A stretch of DNA of 64,000 bases from positions 3,629,501 to 3,693,500 of the forward strand of contig NZ_CP106735.1 in the NCBI RefSeq assembly GCF_025639805.1, given 5' to 3'. Shown in pieces: positions 44,510 through 54,400 of this stretch. Each line of letters starts with the position of its first letter. Within the stretch, counting starts at the first letter, position 1. A program made the position numbers and the translations under genes. The notes below the pieces were generated by a model that saw only the letters and a program-made list of their open reading frames with translations, made no database searches and was not told the DNA's origin. The stretch comes from Reichenbachiella carrageenanivorans. GTDB lineage: Bacteria; Bacteroidota; Bacteroidia; Cytophagales; Cyclobacteriaceae.

Positions 44510-46147
44510 TCAGTAGCGCAATATTTTAACATTTTTGGAATAGTCTTCACATTCGATCTGCAGAAAGTAAATGCCTTGGCTCCCACCATTGAAAGGCAAT
44601 TCTAAAACTAGTCCCTTACGAGCTTTTTTGATAGATTGCTCACTTATCAATTGTCCACTAGGAGACAATAGCCGAACATTGACAGGCATAGGAAGGTCTT
44701 TTTTTTCAATGGACAAATTGATATGATCTCCACTCACTGGATTGGGAAAAACAGATATGCCTTCGCCAACTAGCTTAGATACGGCCAAGGGCTCGTTGCC
44801 TATGGCTATGTTGTATGACGGCAACCCATACCCCACTTCGTTGTTGGGATTTTCAAAATTATCGGAAGATGACAAAATTAAATCTCGCAATTCTAGATTA
44901 GTGAAAGTGGGAAACTTCTGCCAAAGACCTGCCGCAACTCCCGCCACCAATGGTGCTGCAAAGCTGGTTCCGCTTTTGTTGTCGAGCACATTGCCTACCG
45001 CCAAAACGGTCACATTAACCCCAAGCGCAACCACTTCAGGCTTGATTCGGTCGTCTGCCGTAGGACCGATTGAGCTAAAACTGACTCGATCGTAGCCAGA
45101 GGTGAGTGCACCTACAGACAAAACACGGGGAGCATCTGCTGGCATCGAAATGTATGGCCAAGATTCTGTACCCGAATTGCCTCCGCTGGTTACAACCAGT
45201 ATACCTCTATCTATGGCCATTTCGGCAGCCTGTGTTACAACGGCCGTTTGCCCATCTAAATCTGCAATTACATAGTTCATAGATGGGTCATCAAAATCCG
45301 TATAACCCAGCGAAGCAGTAATGATATCTATCCCTACGCTATCGGCTCGCTCAGCGGCAAAAAGCCAATTGTATTCTTCTATTCTGTATTCAGTGTCTAC
45401 ATCCTCAGTTACATACAGACTAATGGATGCATTGTAAGCCGAACCCTTCAGTGTAGAATTATATTTAGCGCCCAAACAGCTCCAAGCACTGGTACCATGC
45501 GCATCGTACTGAAAAACATTTTTTCCTCCTGTGGTAAAATCAAAAACATCTTTGAGGCCATCATTTTCGAAAGTATGAGCAAAAGCAGATGAAATATTAG
45601 CATCCAAAAAGCCATCGTCAAATACCGCCACCCACACACCTTCACCTGTAATATTGTCGTTCAGCATCAAATCGGCCTGTAGCATACTTAGTTGAATGTC
45701 TGAATTTAAATTTTCTGGGTTGGTAGGATCATTACTGATAAAAATAGTGTTTTCAGGGGCTGGAGTAGTGTTGAGTTTTTGACCAGGTGCTGCGTAGTCG
45801 GTTTTTGAAACAAAAGTCTGTTCTTCTATTGTTTCTATTTGCTCTGGTGTAGCTTCTACCAATACGGCATTCATCCATCTGGAAGTGAAATAGGTATCTA
45901 CACCAAGAGCTTGAATGGCTTCTACATAGCTTTTATTAACTGGGAAATCTTGGGATGTGATTTCGATATTTTGATTTTCTCGTCGATCTATGGCTCTTTG
46001 AGAAAGATATGCTATAGGATGATCTACGGTATATTCCGTATCATTTTTATCTGTAAAGTAAACCACGTACCGGTTGGTTTGTGCTACCGCCGAATGACTC
46101 ATCAGAGTCCATACTCCTATTAAAACCCAAATTTTACTCTTTCCCAT
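44510..46147 (-). CDS. Secreted S8 (subtilisin-like) protease with T9SS sorting domain
   Basis: In this 545-residue protein the signal is WVLIGVWTLMSHSAVAQ. The prodomain-like region precedes the catalytic core, with Asp177 (VAVFDDGF), His217 (DAHGTSAW) and Ser395 (SGTSFAAPLVAG). The oxyanion Asn is in VTSGGNSGTES. The last 80 residues are a type A sorting domain (ISVFPNPVSGDHINL, ending YSKNVKILRY) for export by type IX secretion and surface attachment. The start lies 14 bases inside the preceding lipoprotein gene, so the two are coupled. Confidence 0.93.
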   Translation of the reverse strand: MGKSKIWVLIGVWTLMSHSAVAQTNRYVVYFTDKNDTEYTVDHPIAYLSQRAIDRRENQNIEITSQDFPVNKSYVEAIQALGVDTYFTSRWMNAVLVEATPEQIETIEEQTFVSKTDYAAPGQKLNTTPAPENTIFISNDPTNPENLNSDIQLSMLQADLMLNDNITGEGVWVAVFDDGFLDANISSAFAHTFENDGLKDVFDFTTGGKNVFQYDAHGTSAWSCLGAKYNSTLKGSAYNASISLYVTEDVDTEYRIEEYNWLFAAERADSVGIDIITASLGYTDFDDPSMNYVIADLDGQTAVVTQAAEMAIDRGILVVTSGGNSGTESWPYISMPADAPRVLSVGALTSGYDRVSFSSIGPTADDRIKPEVVALGVNVTVLAVGNVLDNKSGTSFAAPLVAGVAAGLWQKFPTFTNLELRDLILSSSDNFENPNNEVGYGLPSYNIAIGNEPLAVSKLVGEGISVFPNPVSGDHINLSIEKKDLPMPVNVRLLSPSGQLISEQSIKKARKGLVLELPFNGGSQGIYFLQIECEDYSKNVKILRY

Positions 46148-46817
46148 ACGCTTTCAACGTCATCGCTAAATCCCTGCCTGAATCTACTTGTTTTTCTGTT
46201 TTGCAATCTAATTGACAGTACTTTTTTATAGAACTTTCTTTGATAATCATCCCGACATTAGGCGCAAAAGTCTCTGATTTGTATTCAAATCCTAAAAAAT
46301 CATCTCCTTTGTCATTTTGTATCACCTTTACAAGATGCTGATAAAGCGTGTCGTAAAGCGTGGTGTCAGGCCGCTCGGTATCATACCAATAGTTTTCTGT
46401 TTCCAGGCTATTCAGTGCGTTGCCATCCCAAGTGACTTTGTTGGCTATGGGAAAACTCAACTTTACAAAGGGTACATTGTTTTCTGTGAGCACAGCTATA
46501 TTGGTGCTTTTTTGTGCCGTCCATACTGAATCCAAATGCCAGTCTTCGGTATCATTGGTTCGGGTGGAACGATGAATGATGTATTGCAGATTATTACTTG
46601 CATTGAGGCTGGAGTCAGCTACCGACTCCTTGAGCTCATACTGCGTAGTTGTATTTCCTAAAACGGAATATTTAGTTTCTACCACATCGTAGATACGATA
46701 GCTACCCACTTCCAAAGGAAAATAGTGCAGGCCCAACCGATCCGTGTCCAACGGGACTTCCGAATCAGCACAGGCCGAAAGGCACCAGCCTATAAAAAAC
46801 AGCCACTTATACCGCAC
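46134..46817 (-). CDS. Uncharacterised lipoprotein coupled to mnmA
   Basis: 227 residues from a GTG at 46817 (VRYKWLFFIGW); the upstream ATG at 46859 would give a longer N-terminus lying wholly inside mnmA. The lipobox is CLSAC. The mature part is a beta-rich domain (LHYFPLEVGSYRIYDVVETKYS, IHRSTRTNDTEDWHLDS) of the kind common in Bacteroidota surface lipoproteins. It overlaps mnmA by 11 bases and the S8 protease by 14 bases. Function is unknown. Confidence 0.72.
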   Translation of the reverse strand: MRYKWLFFIGWCLSACADSEVPLDTDRLGLHYFPLEVGSYRIYDVVETKYSVLGNTTTQYELKESVADSSLNASNNLQYIIHRSTRTNDTEDWHLDSVWTAQKSTNIAVLTENNVPFVKLSFPIANKVTWDGNALNSLETENYWYDTERPDTTLYDTLYQHLVKVIQNDKGDDFLGFEYKSETFAPNVGMIIKESSIKKYCQLDCKTEKQVDSGRDLAMTLKAYGKE

Positions 46818-47925
46818 GTTGTTTGGCTTGATTGAAGCTACTACTGATCCAACCGCCACCGATTACATCGTCGCCTTCGTAGAAAACAGCCGCCTGCCCT
46901 GGGGCTATTGCCGACACGCCATTGCCAAAGTACACTTTCATGGTGTCTCCTACTTGCTCGATCACGGCAGGGTTGCCATTGTCGTTGTATCGTACTTTTG
47001 TGACCGTATCCATACGCTCTGTTAGGCCACTGTACTTGCCTAAAATCAGCTGATTGACATACATGCCGTCTCTGGACAGCTCGTCGAATGTACCTAGTAC
47101 GACCTGGTTCTTTTCTTTGATAATTTCCACTACATACACAGGAAAGCCTAAGGCGATGCCTAGGCCTTTTCGTTGACCAACGGTATAGAATGGATAGCCT
47201 TCGTGTGTACCTACTACGGTACCATCTTCGAGTACAAATTCGCCTCCTGCTACTTTATCTTCCAGTCCTTCCACTCTTCTTTTAAGAAAACCACGATAAT
47301 CATTGTCAGGTACAAAGCAGATTTCGTAAGACTCAGATTTATTTAATAAATCAGTAAAACCTCTCTCACGAGCCATTTCTCGTATTTCGGTTTTGGTGAG
47401 GTGACCTAGTGGTAATAAGGTTCTACTTAAGCTTTGTTGAGACACGCCCCACAAAGCGTAAGATTGATCTTTCATTCCATCTGCGCCTCTACTGATAACG
47501 TATCTACCGTTTTCTTCACGCACATTGGCATAGTGGCCAGTCGCAATAAAATCACAGCCCAGTTTATCTGCACGTCTGAGCAAAGCGTCCCATTTGATAT
47601 GGGTATTGCACAGCACGCATGGATTGGGTGTCCGGCCTGCTAAATATTCGTCGGTAAAGTGATTGATGACATAGTCGCCAAACTCTTCTCTGATGTCTAA
47701 TATGTAATGGGGAAATCCTAGATTGACCGCAATGTTTCTTGCGTCGTTGATTGAATCCAGACTGCAGCAGCCCGTTTCTTTCTTGCCACCTCCTGAGGAA
47801 TTATAATCCCAGGTTTTCATGGTCATTCCGATGACTTCATAGCCTTGTTCATGAAGCATCACAGCGGCCACTGAGCTGTCTATTCCGCCGCTCATGGCTA
47901 CTAATACTCGTCCTTTTGTACTCAT
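46807..47925 (-). CDS. mnmA: tRNA-uridine 2-sulfurtransferase
   Basis: This 372-residue cytoplasmic enzyme puts sulfur on U34 of tRNA for Lys, Glu and Gln. The ATP pyrophosphatase loop is MSGGIDSSVA. The catalytic Cys is in NPCVLCN and the second in SYEICFVPD, with ATGHYA and GQRKGLGIA also typical. The Bacteroidota version has the CCSLDS insertion near residue 53. It heads an overlapping set with the lipoprotein and S8 protease genes, which has no obvious functional link. Confidence 0.96.
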   Translation of the reverse strand: MSTKGRVLVAMSGGIDSSVAAVMLHEQGYEVIGMTMKTWDYNSSGGGKKETGCCSLDSINDARNIAVNLGFPHYILDIREEFGDYVINHFTDEYLAGRTPNPCVLCNTHIKWDALLRRADKLGCDFIATGHYANVREENGRYVISRGADGMKDQSYALWGVSQQSLSRTLLPLGHLTKTEIREMARERGFTDLLNKSESYEICFVPDNDYRGFLKRRVEGLEDKVAGGEFVLEDGTVVGTHEGYPFYTVGQRKGLGIALGFPVYVVEIIKEKNQVVLGTFDELSRDGMYVNQLILGKYSGLTERMDTVTKVRYNDNGNPAVIEQVGDTMKVYFGNGVSAIAPGQAAVFYEGDDVIGGGWISSSFNQAKQRAV

Positions 47926-48045
47926 GTTGATGTTTTATTGCCAGGTTCACAGCCTGGTGTTGACATTGATATAAACCACAAAATTAGGGCAAATAGTTTG
48001 ATTGCCAGTAAATTGTAAGCAGATATTAATTAGGAAGAAAAGGAT

Positions 48046-48150
48046 TTACTTCTTCTTAGATTTTTTCAATCGCTTTTCTTCTTTCTTTTCTTTCGGAGTT
48101 TTAGTGGCTTCCTTCTTTACTGCTTTTTTGGAGTCTTGTGCTTTTCCCAT
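48046..48150 (-). CDS. 34-residue lysine-rich conserved small protein
   Basis: A short gene from ATG at 48150 to TAA at 48046. The product begins MGKAQDSKKAVKKEATKTP and ends KKSKKK; almost half the residues are Lys. I recall near-identical tiny proteins in many Cytophagales and Flavobacteriia. The charge suggests RNA or ribosome binding. It stands alone between mnmA and the SDR-like gene. The opposite-strand ORF is a shadow of the A-rich coding run. Confidence 0.65.
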   Translation of the reverse strand: MGKAQDSKKAVKKEATKTPKEKKEEKRLKKSKKK

Positions 48151-48370
48151 GAGTTGTATTATAAAATTTGCGTTGAGAAGGTACGCTTATTCGTACGGTA
48201 ACTGATGATGATTGGTGGGAATTATTTTTTTTGGTTGAACCTGCTTTATACATAAGAAATCTATTCCGAGCTTAAACATCGATAAATCACGAAGTCCTAA
48301 TGCATCATGTAGGTTGAAATGAGTTGGCTGTCTTTTGGCTTTATCACAACTTTCAGGACTAATATATTCC

Positions 48371-49924
48371 CTACCAAGAAGTGGGCTTATAATCCTTCAA
48401 GAACTTGCCGTTCCAGTGCTTGCCTGTATTGATCCCGTCGAAGAGCGGATCCATTACCCTGGCGGCTCCGTCTACGATATCTAATGGGGGCTGGAAGTCG
48501 TGAAGATCCACCTTTCGCTTAGCTAGTTCGGCAGGATCCTCGTCAGTCACCCAGCCAGTATCTACCGCATTGGTATAGATACCATGTTTATGCAATTCGG
48601 CAGCCGAAGTGAGCGTCATCATATTGAGAGCAGCCTTGGCCATATTGGTATGAGGGTGGCGCGCTTCTTTATGAAATTGATGAAACTTGCCCTCCATAGC
48701 AGACACATTGATGATGTGCTTGTTTCCTGTGTTTTCTTTTTTCATCAGGTTGACTAGGCGATTGTTCAACACGAAGGGAGCCACGGAGTTGACGAGCTGC
48801 ACTTCGAGCATTTCGATGGTATTTACCTCTCCTAGTTTCAGTCGCCAGCTGTTGGTTTTGCGCAGGTCTACTTGTTGGAGATCAGCATCTAGTTTCCCTT
48901 CGGGGAATACCTCTTCCGCTGTGATCGAGTCATCAATACTGTAAGGAATTTGCGAAAGTTCAGCAGAAGCACTCAACCCTATGCCCAATTGTTTGCCATG
49001 CCAAGACACAGGCAGGTTCTTATTCGACCCTTTCTCAAAATCAGCACTCAACACCTTCAATTCCTGGACACAGGACTCGTGGTCTGCAAGCAGGATCTGT
49101 GCGTGTACGGGCAATTCTCCCAATGGTTTTTTTTCATTGGGCATCAGGTGAAGGTAAAATCCTGCCGGACGCCGAACGGTCTGTGCGGCATTGTTGATCA
49201 ATACGTCCAAGCGGTCATATTGCTGCTCGATGAAGTTGCAAAAGATCTCCACGCTGGGAATATGCCTCAAGTCCAATCCGTGAATTTTGAGTCGGTCTTT
49301 CCACTGATTGAAATCTGATTCTTGTGCAAACCGTAGCGCAGAATCCTTAGGAAATCTAGTGGTGGCAATCACCGTGGCTCCTGCCCTGAGCATCATGAGT
49401 GTGATGTGATAACCGATCTTGAGCCTAGAACCCGTCACCAGCGCCACTTGATCCGTCATATCTGCCGTCTGAAACCGTTTGGCGTAGTTGAAATCTCCAC
49501 ACGCTTGGCACATGGTATCGTAGAAGTGGTGAAGGGTGTCGTAGTTTTCTTTACAGACGTAGCACTCTCTAGGAGTGGCCAGTTTTATTGGAGCCTTCCC
49601 CTCTCCTGTCAGTGAGATCATAATGGGTGCTACGAATACGGATGCCTCTCTGGCACTTCGAATACCCGTATGCGCTCTGGCTGCTTTGTCTTGGAGTTGT
49701 AATTTTTTCTTTACCGTTTTGCGAGCGCCTTTTTTACGTTTGAGTAGTTCTTCTTTGTCTGGTCTGGATAGTTTGCCAGCGGCTATGAGCAGGGCCAACC
49801 GCTTGTCTTTGGGTATTTCAAATATTTGATTGGTGTTTTCATTCAGTGATTCGAGAAATGCGATACATTGATCAACCTGACTCTCTCTTAATTTGTCTGA
49901 CGCACCTTGCTTGTTGCTGCTCAT
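48371..49924 (-). CDS. SDR-family protein with N-terminal zinc-finger extension and altered catalytic Tyr
   Basis: 517 residues. About 155 N-terminal residues are basic and helical and include a possible zinc finger ([22 protein letters not shown]). The Rossmann domain follows with [21 protein letters not shown] and NVSAMEG. At the YxxxK position the sequence reads TNMAK, so the catalytic Tyr is Thr while Lys is kept. A roughly 100-residue insertion lies after NNAAQ. Similar large SDR-like proteins occur in some eukaryotes and bacteria (recollection). It may bind NAD(P) without being a normal reductase. Confidence 0.8.
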   Translation of the reverse strand: MSSNKQGASDKLRESQVDQCIAFLESLNENTNQIFEIPKDKRLALLIAAGKLSRPDKEELLKRKKGARKTVKKKLQLQDKAARAHTGIRSAREASVFVAPIMISLTGEGKAPIKLATPRECYVCKENYDTLHHFYDTMCQACGDFNYAKRFQTADMTDQVALVTGSRLKIGYHITLMMLRAGATVIATTRFPKDSALRFAQESDFNQWKDRLKIHGLDLRHIPSVEIFCNFIEQQYDRLDVLINNAAQTVRRPAGFYLHLMPNEKKPLGELPVHAQILLADHESCVQELKVLSADFEKGSNKNLPVSWHGKQLGIGLSASAELSQIPYSIDDSITAEEVFPEGKLDADLQQVDLRKTNSWRLKLGEVNTIEMLEVQLVNSVAPFVLNNRLVNLMKKENTGNKHIINVSAMEGKFHQFHKEARHPHTNMAKAALNMMTLTSAAELHKHGIYTNAVDTGWVTDEDPAELAKRKVDLHDFQPPLDIVDGAARVMDPLFDGINTGKHWNGKFLKDYKPTSW

Positions 49925-49928
49925 TCTT

Positions 49929-50478
49929 CTATTTTGAGTAGCAAAAGTAGTTGATTAAAGTATCTATTAATTCTTCTTGTACAAATTCTATAGCAGTATA
50001 TAGGTAATGCTTACCAATGGGTTTGTTGTCTAGCTTGATGATGAGCAAGTATACGCCATTGGACAAACTGTTCAGCTCGATGGTTTTCTTTGTAGAAAAG
50101 TCTACTGCACTTTCTTGCAGGACAATAATCCCGAGTGAATTGACGAGCTGATAGCTCCCCTGATCCATCCCCGAAGTGGGCTGTATCGCTAGCCAATCAC
50201 TTGTGGGGTTGGGATAAATATCAATTCTCTGGTTTTTCTCAGCTTCTGCTTAATAATATGGTGATTTGATTCTCTCCCGTGTGAATACCAGAGCCGAGAT
50301 AGATGTTGTGATTGGTACTAGAAAAAACCGATACCCGAACAAGTGACCAAGTCAGTTGATGACCGTTAGCCGTACTGTGATCACCTGCGCTAGTGATGGC
50401 ATACTGCTGACCATGAGACTCTAGTACGACTAAAAAGAGAATTGAAAGGGCGGCTAAAAGTGCCTTGAGTAACTTCAT
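49929..50478 (-). pseudogene. Frameshifted small T9SS-secreted protein
   Basis: The N-terminal part (50478 to 50239) has a signal peptide (LLKALLAALSILFLVVLE) and the short beta motif AITSAGDHSTANGHQLTWSL, YLGSGIHTGE. That motif is typical of very small T9SS cargo. It ends at a stop. The +1 frame continues with IDIYPNPTSDWLAI, LVNSLGIIVLQE and NGVYLLIIKLDN, a type A sorting domain ending at 49929. One indel near 50250 splits the gene. It may be a decayed gene or a sequence error. Confidence 0.7.
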
Positions 50479-50727
50479 AGAATAGTATTTTTTTTCACTA
50501 ACCTATTCTGTCTTTGCACTGAGCTAAAAAAAGATGACGAATGCCAATTATTGCTATACGAAACCTTTATAACTGGTGATGAAATATTAGAGTTGATATA
50601 CTTTTAAAACTTTACTGTAGCAGGCTAATATATATTAAAAGTAGCCTTTTAAGTAAGTGCCTTATTGGCAAGGCTTCATTATAGAAATGAAAAAGCCAAG
50701 CCGCACGATGAATGCTATTTATACCCC

Positions 50728-51159
50728 TCACTCATCCTCTTTCTTCGCCTGTGTCACCTCATGAAAGGTTGGTAAAGCTTCTGTGATGCTGCCTGCTCCT
50801 TTTTTATTGATTTTGAAAGTCACGTCCTTGGTCGTGGTAAATAACAGGACAGAGGAAAAGGACGTTTTGAGGTACGGTTTCAAGACCTCAAAAGCCTCTG
50901 CTAAGGTAAGTTCGTCTTCCTGGTCCTCAGTCTCTTCGGATCTGTATCGCAGTTTGAGCAAGACCTTGAATCCCTCATCAGTATAGACGGGTCTGACATA
51001 TATGTTTTTCAAGTTGGGTTTGCCAATGGTCTTGGCCATGGTCAACTTGGCAAAACGGCCTTCTTGAACACTCTCCTCTACCTGTTTCCAGAAGAGGACA
51101 AATACATCTTGGTACTGCATAACATGAACGATTGATAAGGAAGTATTTAGAAGCTTCAA
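50728..51159 (-). CDS. Conserved hypothetical protein
   Basis: 143 residues; Met14 (ATG at 51120, MQYQDVFVLFW) is an equally good start and removes an unlikely leader. It contains KNIYVRPVYTDEGFKVLLKLRYRSEET and SSVLLFTTTKDVTFKINKKG. The family is known to me as a small conserved domain in Bacteroidota, sometimes beside RNA methyltransferases, with no reaction assigned. The 248 bases that follow it (to 50480) hold only weak dyads. Confidence 0.6.
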   Translation of the reverse strand: MKLLNTSLSIVHVMQYQDVFVLFWKQVEESVQEGRFAKLTMAKTIGKPNLKNIYVRPVYTDEGFKVLLKLRYRSEETEDQEDELTLAEAFEVLKPYLKTSFSSVLLFTTTKDVTFKINKKGAGSITEALPTFHEVTQAKKEDE

Positions 51160-51253
51160 AAGTAATGCTAATTAAGAAACCAGTATAGAAAAATGGCTCC
51201 CTATTATCTACCTGTGGGCAATGGCAATACCAGTTGATAGTAGATTTTCTTCT

Positions 51254-51312
51254 AGCATCAAGACATTAGACCAATGTATGTCTAGTGTCTAATATCTTAA
51301 GGTCTTGATGCT
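51254..51312. repeat. Long imperfect inverted repeat upstream of the giant surface protein
   Basis: Arms AGCATCAAGAC (51254-51264) and GTCTTGATGCT (51302-51312) pair perfectly over 11 bases. Inside them ATTAGAC (51265-51271) pairs with GTCTAAT (51287-51293). It lies in the 248-base gap between divergent genes, about 95 bases before the start of the 1874-residue protein. It could be a leader hairpin or a bidirectional terminator-like structure, but lacks a T-run. Confidence 0.5.
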
Positions 51313-51407
51313 GCCATTTGCAACGAGAGTACCGGCATTGCAACATGAGTACTGGTGAACCCGCTATGAGCGCGTTAATTTTGAAGCGTAGCTAAATATC
51401 ATAAAGT

Positions 51408-54400
51408 ATGAACAGTCCAATACGCAAATTAGTATTCACTTTATCCGCCCTATTCCTACTACAACTCACGCTTTCGGCCCAGACATTCAAAATCATCGGA
51501 TTAGGTACGGAAGGATACGGCACCATCTTTTCGGTCTTACCGGACGGTTCTGAATATGAAGTGCTGCATGCTTTCAGCGGTTCAGATGGCGAGACACCTA
51601 ATGGCAAATTGGTAGAGCTAAACGGTAAACTCTGGGGTACCACTCAAAAAGGTGGAACTGATGACTTAGGGACTGTCTTTCGCATCAATAAAGATGGGAC
51701 AGGTTTTGAGCACGTCGATAGCTTCAAGGAATACGGAACCCTACCTAAATGTGGTCTCACAGTTTATGGTGATGAATTATATGGAGTGAGTAGCACTTCT
51801 CCATATGATTATAGTACCATTTTTAAAATCGACTTAGAAAATGATTTGCTTGAGCACAAGAAATATTCTTCTCCAGAACAAGGAGAATCGAACTCCCGAG
51901 AGCTCGTAGTGAGCAATGACTTGCTTTGGGGAGTGGCATTTCGTGGTGGAAATGAACCTGGTACAAATACCATAGATAATCAAGGTACCTTGTTTAACTA
52001 CGATCCTGCTACTAATAACATTAATCTGATCCATGATTTTGACGGATACCAAGCAAGTGACGGCAGGAGTCCCAATGCTTCATTAGTCAACTATGGCGAG
52101 TACTTATATGGCAGTACCAGACATGGGAGCATCGACAATTTCACCACCTATGGCACGATATTCCGTGTCAAAAATGATGGTACAGACTATGAAGTTCTTC
52201 AGCAATTCAATGGTATTGACGGTATAAGCCCCGTTGGTGCCATGACAGTATTTGATGACCAACTATATGGCATGACCAGTGGAAAAGGAGACCATAACTG
52301 GGGCACAGTCTTTCGTTTTGACCCAACAGACAACGGATTGGAGGCCATCTATCACTTCACATCTACTAATGGCCGACCCAATGGCCCATTGGTATTAAAA
52401 GACGGCTTGCTCTGGGGATTCACGTTCTACGGGGGAGCCAATGGTTTTGGTATACTCTTTAGTATCGACCCGACCAATGGTGATTTTACCACGGTGCTGG
52501 ACCTAACCGCTGCCAATGGTGGCGCCACCGTTCCGGGCACAGTGACTATCGTGGACTTGGAGCCAACTACACTGACGATAGACGATATTGCTGACAAGAC
52601 ATATAGTGACGAGCCATTTAACCTGACAGCTCAGACCAATTCAAGTGAAACGATCACTTTTGAAAGTTCTGATGAGAATATATTAAGCATCTCAGGAGCT
52701 ACCGCTACGATCTTGGGGGCAGGCAACGTAGACATCACAGCTAAAGTCGCATTTGATGGCACCTATGCCAGACAAAGTGCGACATTAAACTTATCTATCA
52801 GCAAAGCTGAACTGATCGTATCGTCAGACGATTACATGATTGCTCTAGGAGATCCGATACCAGAAATTTATTTTAACTATGAGGGTTTTGCGATTGGTGA
52901 TGGGATATATGATTTAAGTGAACCTCCAAGTCCCTTTGTAGCTGGCCTTCCGATCGCTTGTGCCTGTGAATATGCTATAGAAATGACTGGCGGTTCGGAC
53001 CAAAATTATACCTTCTCAAAGCCTGAATACTCAGCCATACTGGTCTCACCTGGTAATCAGTTTATTTATGGTTTTGGCGAACCAGGAGAAGTGCTCATCA
53101 CGCAAGGCACCTATGAATTGGGTGCCGCGTCTAGTGTGGGTTTGCCGATAAGCTATGAAATATCTGATGCCAGTGTAGGCACCATAGACGGCGGTACATT
53201 GACCTTTCTTAAAACAGGAAGTGCTACGATAACGGCTTCTCAAGAAGGAACGGACGACTACAATGCAGCTACACCAGTAGAACGAACCATTACCATTATC
53301 AAAGAAGATCAATCTTTGGAAAATTATTACCTTATTGAAACTTTCTATGCCAGCACACCATACGCACTTCCCTTTACGGCCTCTTCCGACCTACCTCTGA
53401 CCTTTGCTTCTTCGGATGAGGATATCGCCATTATTCAAAATAATACCATTGTCCCTTTAAAATCCGGCGAATTTGATTTGATAATTACACAAGATGGAAA
53501 TGAGTTCTACAATGCGCTGGACCCCAATCCAGTCGAACAAACCATCACCATTACAAAAGCTAATCAGTTTTTGATGAATATTCCAATTCCCGCCCCCATC
53601 CTCTATGTTAACACGCCATATGAACTTACAATTTCGAGTTCCTCAGGCTTACCACTGACCTTTGCTTCTTCTGATGAGAGTATCGCCACTATCCAAGATG
53701 GTGAAATCTTTCCCTTGAAAAATGGTCAGTTTGAATTGATTATCAGTCAGGCGGGAAACGATATATATGAGGCTCTGACGACTGTGAATGAGCTCTTTTT
53801 TGTGAATCCGGAAATCACCTGTGATATTGACTTCAGCTATTCTGTAGCTGATGATGGACTGACAGTATCCCTCTCAGGTCTAGGGATTCCGGGCAACTAC
53901 AGTTGGGATTTTGGGGATGGTGGATCGAGCACAGAAGAGCCTGCCACACATGTCTTTTCTAACTATGGCGATCACGAAGTAGTGCTGACTTACACCAACT
54001 TTGATGAAGACTGCACCGACATAGCCACCAGGACGATCAACCTCTGCCCTACTTTCTACATTGATGAGGACATCGATGGATTTGAGGGAGATTTTTCTGT
54101 CAGAATACCTGAGGGCTTTACTGTAGATGCCGACGATAGCTTTGTTTGGGACTTTGGCGATGGCAGCGATGAGGTATCAGGACAATCGGTGAGCCATAGC
54201 TTCCCCAATCAGGAAGGATATGAGGCGACCGTCACACTGACCTACTCGATCAATGGTGATGTATGTTCAAATTCGACTTCCTCGTTTTTCAACTTGACTG
54301 AGTTCGGCTGTTTAGGGTTTGATAACCCTGCAGCTTCAAAAATCAGTACTTACGAGTATAGTTTTTCTCCCTCCCCTGGCAATCAAAACTCTACCTACAC

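Noticed and set aside
48002..48205. A 67-codon forward ORF after mnmA
   Set aside because: It is the antisense of the lysine-rich 34-residue conserved gene, giving a Phe/Ser-rich shadow.
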